Shown here: positions 25,239-35,100 of the stretch, one piece after another
How positions within the stretch are numbered: the first letter of the stretch is position 1
Layout: the number at the start of each line of letters is the position of its first letter
Assembly: GCF_004323185.1 (NCBI RefSeq)
Contig: NZ_NAPS01000005.1
Coordinates: forward strand, 35,834 to 99,833
Reading direction: 5' to 3'
Source: Westiellopsis prolifica IICB1
GTDB lineage: Bacteria; Cyanobacteriota; Cyanobacteriia; Cyanobacteriales; Nostocaceae
Length of the DNA: 64,000 bases
Notes under the pieces: model-generated
The model's input: the letters and a program-made list of their open reading frames with translations, nothing else
Told to the model about the DNA's origin: nothing
The model's database searches: none
Translations under genes and position numbers: made by a program

Positions 25239-27875
25239 TCAAAATTCCACGGATACTGTCCCCAGCACTGTTAAAGGTGCTGCGGGAAGAAGACTATAAC
25301 CATCAACTTCGTAATACTTTACGTCAAATAGATTCTTGAAGTTAAGACCAAATCTGTAATTACTCCGACGATAAAAAATAGATGCATCAGTTCTCAGGTA
25401 TGAGGGAACTGTGAATGTATTGGGTAAAGATACCTCCCGTTCTGCTGCATATACTAATCCCAAACCAAAACCTAAACCTTGCAAATTACCCTTTTGAAAT
25501 TCATAAGTAGTCCATAAACTAGCACTATGTTCAGGTACACCTGCTGTATGGTCGCCAATAATATCCGGGTTGTTATCTTTGGTTATAACAGTGTCTATAT
25601 AAGCGTAGGTAGCAATAATTTTCCAACCTGGTAATATTTCTCCAGCAATGTCTAGTTCAATACCACGGCTTCTTTGTTCTCCTGTCTGGACGCTGAAGTT
25701 AGGATCAACAGGATCTGCTGTCAGCACATTTTGTCGGGTAATCTGATAAAATGCCAAAGTTGCTGACAGACGTTCATCGAATAAATTTTGCTTCAACCCA
25801 AACTCAAACTGTTCGCCAATTACTGGTTTAAATTGTTCATTCGTCCGGCTTCTACTAAATATTTGGGGAACGAAAGAGTTAGTCCAATTGAAATAAAGGG
25901 ATGTGGAGTTGCTCGGTTGGTAAACTATACCAACGCGCGGTGAGAATCGGCTGTCGGTTTGCTCATTAACTACTGTATTAGTTGGACGGTCTTTAAAGAA
26001 AGAATCAACCACATCAAAACGACCACCAGCCATAATTTTTAGATTAGGCGCAAGTTCCACCAAATCCTGTAAGTAAATACCTATATTATCTGCTCCTTGT
26101 TCACCAGCAAAACTCAGTGTGAATTCTCCTGGTCTAGCACCATAAACTGGGTTAAAAATATTAATAGGAGCTAAAGGAGCTTCAAAAACATCATAGCCAT
26201 ATTTAGATCTGGCTAACTCCACTCCTACCAGAAAATTGTGACGCCAAGATCCTGTGTTAAATTTACCAGATAGTTCGCTTTGTGAAGTATAATTTTCACT
26301 CTTCTGCGGTCCTACAGAAGATGTACGATCAAGTGTACGACCATCTTCTTGTAATGATGTAGAGTAGATTCTGGCGTTACCAACCTCCGTATTATTAATA
26401 GTTACATTCAACCCTTGTCTAAATTGCCAGTTATCGCTAAATTTGTGTTCAAAAACACTAGTAAGCGAGTGAATACTGCCAGTAGTTGGATCGAGACCGG
26501 GCTCGCCAATAAACCTGTTAACTGGAAGTTGTAAAGATACCGGATCTAAAGGTAATCCTTTATCAAAAATATAACTGTAGTCGAGATATTCATATTCGGT
26601 AGTCAGTGTTGTTCGCGGGCTAAGCTGCAAAGTCAAAGCGGGTGCAAGGAAAAAGTTTTCGCTATTTACAAAATCACGATAGCTATTTGCATTGTCATAG
26701 GCAACATTCAGACGGTACAAAGCAGAGCGATCGCTTAACAATGGCCCAGTAGCGTCAATACTTGAGCGATAAAAATCGAAACTTCCAGCAGTGAAGTTAG
26801 CCTGATAAAAAGGACTATCAAGAGGCTTTTTTGTCACAGTGTTGACTATTCCACTTAAGGTATAATTACCACCGCCGTAAAGTACTGATGATGGGCCTTT
26901 TAGAACCTCTACCCGTTCAATATTAGCTATATCACGCTGGGTTCCTTCTATAAAGCCGTTGCGTAGGCTTCCATACCCAGAAAACAAACCGCGAATGTTA
27001 TAGCCTGATGCAGTTCCAAAGCCGAATACCCTTTGAATACCGCTCACGTTATCTGTGAATTCGTCTAAACGTGTGACTTGTCTATCCTCTAATACCTGCT
27101 GGGGAACAACTTGAATGGATTGGGGAATGTCGCGTAAAGATGCATCAATCTTTGTAGAACTGGGAGCATTTTGTACACTGTATTCACCTTCCTGTTCACC
27201 TGTTACCACCAGTTCAATGGGTTGTTCGTCCTGAGCAGATGGTTGTTCTGGTGGTGTTTCACTACTAGGCTTATCTTGCTGTGTTGGCGGATTTTCACTC
27301 TCAGGCTTAACCGTGTCTGGTGTTTGTGGTGGCTGCTGTTGAAGTGTAGAGGATGTAGCTGGTATAATACCGAAAACCAAACCTTCATTGCTGTCAAACA
27401 GTTCAACTTTTGGTATGCTTGCTTCACCTATGACTGTTACTCGGATAGTATTCGCATCTAGGTTCGTTATCGTTACTTCTGTAATTCCGGTAGCTGGTTT
27501 TTCTTGGCGAAAGGAGTCGCCTGTTGCTAGCCGCAGTTGAGTGTTAGAAATATCTGCGATAAAGTTATTCCCCTCACTTTTGGTTGTAGTTTGCAGCTTG
27601 TCAGAAGCAGGAGTTTCTAAAATGATTTCTAAACCATTAGTTGTTGAAGAAAGGCGCACCCCTGTTACTTGTATGACTTCACTCTGTTGTTGATCCTGTG
27701 CTAGCCAGTCTTTAACACTGGTGTAGGGGATCTGAATATCACTGAGTTGCAGAATCTTTGTGCTGGAAATACCCTCTTTAGTCAACTTTTCCTCTCCCTG
27801 TGCTTTTACAGGCTGAGTTCCTAGCAGACAAATAGCTCCTAAAATTCCTAAATAAACCAACTTTCTTTGTTTCAA
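25239..27875 (-). CDS. TonB-dependent siderophore-type outer-membrane receptor with AMIN domain
   Basis: About 878 aa. I chose TTG at 27875 because GGAGGA sits 5 bases upstream and the protein then begins with a classical signal peptide (KLVYLGILGAICLLG, cleaved near QPVKAQ); a GTG nine codons earlier is possible. Next come an AMIN domain (about residues 45-165), a Pro/Gln-rich linker, a TonB-box-like IELVVTGE, a plug domain (DIPQSIQVVPQQVLEDR, GVKGPSSVLYGGG-like RVEVLKGPSSVLYGGG) and a 22-strand-type barrel ending in Phe. AMIN-plug-barrel architecture is typical of cyanobacterial siderophore receptors. A Fur-box-like site lies upstream. The substrate is unknown. Confidence 0.92.
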   Translation of the reverse strand: MKQRKLVYLGILGAICLLGTQPVKAQGEEKLTKEGISSTKILQLSDIQIPYTSVKDWLAQDQQQSEVIQVTGVRLSSTTNGLEIILETPASDKLQTTTKSEGNNFIADISNTQLRLATGDSFRQEKPATGITEVTITNLDANTIRVTVIGEASIPKVELFDSNEGLVFGIIPATSSTLQQQPPQTPDTVKPESENPPTQQDKPSSETPPEQPSAQDEQPIELVVTGEQEGEYSVQNAPSSTKIDASLRDIPQSIQVVPQQVLEDRQVTRLDEFTDNVSGIQRVFGFGTASGYNIRGLFSGYGSLRNGFIEGTQRDIANIERVEVLKGPSSVLYGGGNYTLSGIVNTVTKKPLDSPFYQANFTAGSFDFYRSSIDATGPLLSDRSALYRLNVAYDNANSYRDFVNSENFFLAPALTLQLSPRTTLTTEYEYLDYSYIFDKGLPLDPVSLQLPVNRFIGEPGLDPTTGSIHSLTSVFEHKFSDNWQFRQGLNVTINNTEVGNARIYSTSLQEDGRTLDRTSSVGPQKSENYTSQSELSGKFNTGSWRHNFLVGVELARSKYGYDVFEAPLAPINIFNPVYGARPGEFTLSFAGEQGADNIGIYLQDLVELAPNLKIMAGGRFDVVDSFFKDRPTNTVVNEQTDSRFSPRVGIVYQPSNSTSLYFNWTNSFVPQIFSRSRTNEQFKPVIGEQFEFGLKQNLFDERLSATLAFYQITRQNVLTADPVDPNFSVQTGEQRSRGIELDIAGEILPGWKIIATYAYIDTVITKDNNPDIIGDHTAGVPEHSASLWTTYEFQKGNLQGLGFGLGLVYAAEREVSLPNTFTVPSYLRTDASIFYRRSNYRFGLNFKNLFDVKYYEVDGYSLLPAAPLTVLGTVSVEF

Positions 27876-28086
27876 AATTTTCCTCCACACCACATTACAC
27901 ACTACAACAACAAAAAGGTATTACTTGCGTTTTCCACACAAATAACTCCAATTTCTGCTGATGCAGTATGGAAAAGCAGTAAACCAATCTAACTTTGCTG
28001 AGTTTAAAAACCCAGCTAAAGTTTGCTTGTCAAACTACTTAAGGTTTATTACACCAAAAAAATTTGTTGAAGTACTGCCGAAGAAG

Positions 28087-28105
28087 TATAACGATAATCA
28101 TTATT
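28087..28105. promoter_or_regulatory. Fur box upstream of the TonB-dependent receptor
   Basis: TATAACGATAATCATTATT matches the classical 19-bp Fur consensus (GATAATGATAATCATTATC) at 16 of 19 positions, including the whole GATAATCATTAT core. It lies about 210 bp before the receptor start. This predicts iron-dependent repression of the receptor. The match is seen; regulation is inferred. Confidence 0.65.
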
Positions 28106-29171
28106 ACAATACCAAGGTGGTAAAAAAAGTCAAGTTCCTCGATTTACATATGTCAGGGTTCAATAAGAGTAGGACGTAGGCTCATTTAATTTTCTCGGTT
28201 CTTCAAATAATAAGCTAATGAGCAAAAGTGCATTTATCTATAATCTTTGGATCATGCGTGAAGCAGCGATCCATGTCAAAAGACTGTCCGTCAAACTTGC
28301 CTATACTTCAAAGTAAAATAATTTTTAAATTTTTGATTTTATTGAAAAAATATATTAAATATTTACGAAATTTAAGAATAAGAATAATTAACTCAGGCTG
28401 ATGTTTATTAATCGTCTGATTTACATAAATACATATAAGATATAGGTATAAAAATTAAGCAAGCAATAACAATAAATTATTATTGTTAACTTAAAAAAAT
28501 AAAGTATGTAATGATATTGATTATTGCTGAGAAGTATTTTCGATTTCATTTTGAGAAGTTTATCCTCCAAAAATCATTGCAAGGCAAGTAATTATTTGTC
28601 ATCAAGATAGTCAATTATACCATTGTTTGGCTTTTACCTAATTTTTTTACTATTTCTTGTCTTGAAATAAGGCAGGATCAAAGATTATTTGGTAAAAAAT
28701 ACCAAATCCCTCTTGTAAAATCTTCTTGATTTTGCTTTAAAAGTTTATTCAGGTTAACTAAATAATTGATATTTATTGCAAACCGTAAAGCAAAATCTCA
28801 ATGTATGCTGTTTAGGACTTACGCACACTCTACGAATTCTTGGCGTTCTTGGCCTCTTGGCGGTTCCATAAATTAAGGATTTGGGAAATTTTTGCGTAAG
28901 TCCTGCTGTTGTCATAACTTCTCATTCTATATGATTGAATACGAAAATTTTCCAAGAATAGCTAATGTTATATAGCCCAAGCAATGACTTACATTTTCTA
29001 GTGGAAATAAATATTATGATAATTACATGCAACAAGGTTTAAAAGTTTAATCATACAAACTATTAGATAAACTTTTTGAATGATTAAAAATGTCTTTTCT
29101 AGTGGATTAAAAGTACAACTGTGAATCCGAAGTAATTGATGACCTTGACCGCATAATAAGAAGGTTTCCAC
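28106..29171. other. 1.1-kb AT-rich leader region before the NRPS-PKS operon
   Basis: No convincing gene: the 72-aa plus-strand frame over 27961-28179 is AT-biased and unlike any known protein. The region contains the Fur-like site at its left end and a MITE copy in the middle. A weak partial Fur-like string (ATGATAATTACAT, near 29016) lies about 150 bp before the first synthetase gene. A promoter must lie here, but no strong -10/-35 pair can be singled out. Confidence 0.5.
28814..28904. mobile_element. MITE-like element, copy 2
   Basis: Same terminal inverted repeats (AGGACTTACGCA / TGCGTAAGTCCT) and internal blocks as the copy at 24.3 kb, but 91 bp long and lacking the palindromic insert. 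CTGTT flanks both sides, an imperfect candidate duplication. It sits in the presumed promoter region of the NRPS-PKS operon and encodes no protein, so any mobility would need a transposase in trans. Confidence 0.8.
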
Positions 29172-32100
29172 ATGGGCAAAAACTTTTTCGAGTTACCAGT
29201 TGAATTTTTCACTTTGGTTGAACTGCTTCAGTGGAGAACCAGTAAGCAACCCCAACAGCGAGCATATACTTTTCTTGTGGATGGGGAAGTGGAGGGTTCT
29301 TATTTAACCTATGGAGAATTAGATTGGCAAGCTCGACTTATTGCTACCTTACTTCAAAGCTGTGCAACTAGAGGAGACAGGGCATTATTGCTCTACCCAC
29401 CAGGTTTAGAATTTATCACTGCATTTTTTGGATGTCTTTATGCCGGAGTAATAGCGGTTCCTGCTTATCCGCCACGCTCAAACCGTTCCATGCCCCGATT
29501 ACAAGCTATCATTGCAGCTGCACAGGCAACTATTGTCTTAACAACTACAAACCTTTTGGCTGATATCAAGCGTCAGTTTATCCAGTTTCCAGAACTGGCA
29601 ACTATGCAATGGCTAGCAACTGATCTGATTAGCAGTCAGGGAGAAGATAAATGGCAACAAGAAGCTACTCTTACCAGTGATACCTTAGCGTTGCTGCAAT
29701 ATACTTCAGGTTCTACAGCAGCACCAAAGGGAGTAAAGGTCAGTCATGGCAATCTTTTGCATAATCAAAAGCTGATCCAACTAGCAATGGAGCATACCAC
29801 AGAAACGGTTTTTGTCGGTTGGCTGCCCCTATTTCATGATATGGGGTTGGTTGGGAATATGTTACAGCCCTTGTATTTGGGGATACCGTGTATTCTCATG
29901 TCTCCCGTAGCATTTCTGCAAAAACCCTGGCGCTGGCTACAAGCGATTTCCCGATATAAAGCCACAACCAGTGGCGGCCCGAATTTTGCCTATGATTTGT
30001 GTGTTCGCAAAATTACCCCCGAACAACGAAGCAGCCTAGATTTGAGTAGTTGGGAAATAGCTTTTAATGGAGCCGAACCGATTCGGAAAGAAACATTGGA
30101 GCAGTTTGCTATCACCTTTGCTGAGTGCGGATTTCGCCGCGAGGCTTTTTATCCTTGTTATGGGATGGCAGAAACGACTCTGATTGTCTCTGGTGGTTCC
30201 AAAGCGTCTGCACCATTACTAAAACCAGTACAATCAGCAGCATTGGCACAGAACCAGATAGTAGCAGCCAGTAAAGACGAAACTGATGTACGGATGCTGG
30301 TAGGTTGTGGTCGTCCCTTACCTGATTTAAGGATTGTGATTGTTAATCCTGAAACATTAATTCGTTGCCTAGGGAATGAAGTGGGTGAAATTTGGATTGC
30401 AGGAGCTAGTGTAGCAGGTGGGTACTGGCATCGGCCAGAACAAACACAATCCACATTTCAAGCCTACCTCAAAGATAGTGACGAAGGCCCATTTCTACGG
30501 ACAGGGGATCTCGGATGTTTACAGGATGGAGAACTATTTATCACAGGTCGCCTGAAGGATTTAATCGTGATCCGAGGGCGTAATCATTATCCGCAAGACA
30601 TTGAATGGACAGTAGCCCAGAGCCATCCAGCACTGCAAGCAGACAATGGAGCAGCGTTTTCTATTGATGTGAGCGGCGAAGAGAAGCTAGTTATCGCCCA
30701 AGAAGTACAGCGCAGTTATCTACGAAATTTAGAGACTGAGGAAGTAATGGGAGCTATCCGTCAGGTAGTGGTCGAAGAACATGAAGTGCAAGTTTATGCG
30801 GTGTTACTTCTCAAACCAGGTAGTATTCCCAAAACTTCTAGCGGTAAGATTCAACGCCATGCTTGTCGAACTGGGTTTTTGACAAAAACCTTGGAGCCTT
30901 TTGCTAGTAGCATCCTAGAAAATGACTATCAAACAGATAGTAAAGTCGGCTTGAGTCGTGAAGACATTTTGGTATTGGAGCCATCACAGCGCCAATCACA
31001 ACTAGAATCTTATCTTCAGGAACAAGTCGCCAAGGTTATGAAAGTATCCCAGAAGCAAGTAAATCCAAGACAACCTTTAGCTAGTCTAGGTGTTGATTCG
31101 TTAATGGCGATTGAACTTCAGCACACCATTGAAACTAATTTAGGTGTGGTTTTGCCAATGGCTTGTTTTTTGGGAGATGCCACTATTGAACAACTAGGAA
31201 TCAAGATAATCGCCCAGTTATCATCAAACTCGGTTAATAATCTACCATCCCTTAATCCTATCACCAATTATCCCCTGTCTCACGGACAACAGGCGTTGTA
31301 CTTTTTACAGCAATTAGCACTCCTAACTCCTGTCTACAACATTGCTAGGGCTGTGCGTATTCGGTGTGAGTTAAATATTGGGGCGTTACATCAGGCATTT
31401 CAAATTTTAGTTGATCGCCATCCTTGCCTACGTACTACTTTTATTACCAATCAAGGGCAAACTGTACAGCGAGTCCATCAACAGTTACAAGTTGATTGGC
31501 AACAGGAAGATGCATTAGCATGGGATGAGCTATATTTGAGCGATCGCCTGATTCAACTAGCCCATTCTCCCTTTGATTTACAACAAGGGCCGTTAATGAG
31601 GGTAGGTTTATTTATTCGCTCACCTCAAGAATATATTCTTTTGCTAGTAGTTCATCATATTGTGGCAGACCTCTGGAGTTTGACTATATTAGTGGATGAG
31701 TTAGGCAGGTTGTATGAGGCACAAAAAAACGGTATACCTCTAACCCTTCCTCCCTTGAGCAAACAGTATGCTGACTACGTAAATGCTGAAGCACAAATGC
31801 TGGCAAGTCCAGAAGGTAAGCGACTTTGGGCTTACTGGCAAAAGCAATTAGCAGGGGAATTACCTATATTAAATCTACCCACCGACCGTCCGCGCCCATC
31901 TATGCAAAGTTACCGAGGGGCATCTTATACCTGTAAATTCAGTGTAGAACTCACACAGAAACTCAAAGACTTCAGCTGCGATCGCCAAGTCACCCTCTAC
32001 ATGACATTGCTTGCAGCTTTTCAATCGCTGCTTTACCGCTACACAGGACAAGAAGATATACTCGTCGGTTCTCCTACCAGTGGTAGAAATCGAGCTGCTT

Positions 32101-35100
32101 GGGGGGGAGTTGTGGGTTACTTAGTTAATCCCGTAGTTGTGAGAGCCAGTTTCGCCGACAATCCTAGCTTTGAAACATTTTTACAACGAGTCCAGCAAAC
32201 AGTTTTAGATGCTTTTGCTCATCAAGATTATCCCTTTTCCCTGATAGTAGAACAGCTAGTACCTGTTCGTGATTTGGGGCGATCGCCTTTATTTCAGGTA
32301 ATGTTTGTCTTACAAAAAGCCCAAATCGCACAGCAAGCAGGATTGGCAGCCTTAGCACTAGATGAATCTGGAATATGTATGGATCTAGGAGATTTACAGT
32401 TAGAAACTTGGAGACTCGAACAGCAAATAGCGCAGTTTGAGTTAACCCTAATGATGGCTGAAATTGATGGGGTTCTAACAGCTTCTTGGCAATATAACTC
32501 TGACCTGTTTGATAGTAATACTATTACCCGCATGGCAGGTCATTTTCAGACCTTACTGGAAAGTGCGATCGCTAACCCACTGCAACCCATCGCTAATTTA
32601 CCACTTTTGACAGATGCAGAACAGCATCAAATACTATCCAAATTTAGCCAATCTCAATTCAGAATCGAGCGATGTCTGCATGAATTGTTTGCAACCCAAG
32701 TAGAACTAACACCTGATGCTGTAGCAATTACCTTTGCTGATGAACAGCTGACTTATCAACAACTCAACGCACGGGCAAATCAACTCGCGCACTATCTCCA
32801 AAGCTTGGGTGTAGAGCCAGAAATTAAAGTCGGTTTGTGTGTCGAGCGTTCCTTAGAAATGATTGTCGGTATACTTGGTATTCTCAAAGCTGGGGGTGCT
32901 TATGTACCCTTAGATCCGAGTTATCCCCAAGAGCGTTTGGCATTCATTTTAGAAGACGCAAACCTAAAGATACTGGTAACGCAGAAGCAGCTTCTCGATA
33001 AGCTTCCTACTTTTACAGGCTCCATCGTCTGCCTAGATCAAGTTAAACAAGAAAAAGAACACAACCCCATCAGCACAGTTACAGCCGATAACTTAGCTTA
33101 TGTAATTTATACTTCCGGCTCCACTGGTCAGCCGAAAGGGGTTTTGGTGAATCACTCCCATGTTGTGCGGTTGTTTAGCTCAACTGACGAGTGGTTTAAA
33201 TTCAGCAGTGACGATGTGTGGACGCTGTTTCATTCTTATGCTTTTGACTTTTCTGTGTGGGAAATGTGGGGGGCGCTGCTTTACGGCGGACGGATGGTAA
33301 TCGTTCCCTACTGGATTAGTCGCTCTCCTGAAGCCTTTTATAATTTACTTTGTCAAGAGCAGGTAACAGTTCTTAATCAAACTCCTTCGGCTTTTCGTCA
33401 GTTGATGCGGATAGAACAACAAGGTTGTCAAACCACACAAAAACTTGCCTTGCGTCTAGTAATTTTTGGTGGGGAAGCTTTAGAAATCAAAACTTTAAAG
33501 CCTTGGTTTGATCGTCATGGCGATCACGAAGCGTCTTTGGAGGAGAATCGCTTACCGCAATTAATTAATATGTACGGCATTACAGAAACCACCGTACACG
33601 TTACCTATCATCCCCTTACCAAAGTCGATCTCGATCGCACAAACAGTATAATTGGTCGTCCAATTCCCGACTTACAAGTGTATATATTAGATCGACATCA
33701 GCAACTCGTACCCGTTGGAGTACCTGGAGAAATGTACGTTGGTGGTGCTGGTGTGACACGGGGTTATTTGAATCGTCCCGAACTGACTGCTGCAAGGTTT
33801 AGCAATTATGCCTTGGGAAATTACTCTCTCAGGCTTTATCAAACCGGAGACTTAGGACGTTATTTACCGAATGGCGAACTTGAGTATTTAGGACGGATTG
33901 ACGAACAAGTAAAAATTCGCGGCTTTCGGATTGAATTGGGAGAAATTGAGGCGATATTGCACCAACATCCAGCTATTGAGGAAGCTGTGGTTTTGATGCG
34001 AGAAACTGAGTTTGTTGAGAACATTCAGCCGGAAGATACCGCTACTGTCACCGAACTGCGCCAATTCCTCAAAGGTAAACCTAGATCCGAACACCTTAGC
34101 GATCGCCAATTAATTGCTTATTGCGTCCCTTCTCAACAGCCTGCACCAACGATTACTGAATTACGCCGTTGGCTAAAAAATCAGCTACCTGAATACATGA
34201 TACCTGCGGCTTTCGTCATGTTAGATAGTCTACCTTTAACGCCGAATGGGAAAGTAGACAAACGAGCCTTACCGAACCCTGATCGCATCAGACCCGAACT
34301 AGATACAGCTTACGTTACTCCGACTAACTCAGCAGAAAAAGCATTAGCTCAAATCTGGACACAGGTATTGAGGATTGAACGAGTAGGTATCCACGATAAC
34401 TTTTTTGAGTTAGGAGGAGATTCTATTCGCAGTATTCAGGTGTTAGCTAAATCTCAGGAAAGAGGCTTGAATTTTTCGCTACAACAACTTTTTCAACATC
34501 AAACGATTTATGAATTGGCGCAAGAAGTCAACATTGCAGAACCGAGTTATTTATGGAAGCAGAAAACAGAAAGATTCAGTTTGATTGCTGCAAGCGATCG
34601 CCAAAAATTACCATTAGATATAGAAGATGCCTATCCTTTAGCGAGAATCCAGGCGGGAGTTATTTTTCATTCTCAATACAGCCCTGATTCGCCAATGTAT
34701 CATGATATATTCTTCTACCAGTTGCGAGTTCGTTTTGATGTCGAATGTTTACAACAAGCAATTCAGCAATTAGTAAATCGTCACCCAATTTTACGGACTT
34801 CGTTTGATTTAATCAACTTTAGCGAACCATTGCAACTAGTCCATGAGCAAGTAAGTGTACCGCTACAGGTAGAAGATTTACGCTTTCTATCGCCAACTCA
34901 GCAAAAACAAGCAATTGACACTTGGATAGAAACTGAGAAACAGCGAAATTTTGATTGGACTTGTCCACCAATGATTCGCTTCTTCGTTCATCGCCTCACT
35001 GACGAGTCTTTTTATCTCGTCTTGAGTTTCCACGACTGCATTTTAGATGGATGGAGTACTGCTTCATTACTAACTGAATTACTACATCGTTATTGGGCTT

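Noticed and set aside
27961..28179. 72-aa plus-strand reading frame before the NRPS operon
   Set aside because: AT-driven composition, no recognisable motif, and overlaps the Fur-like regulatory site; more likely non-coding.
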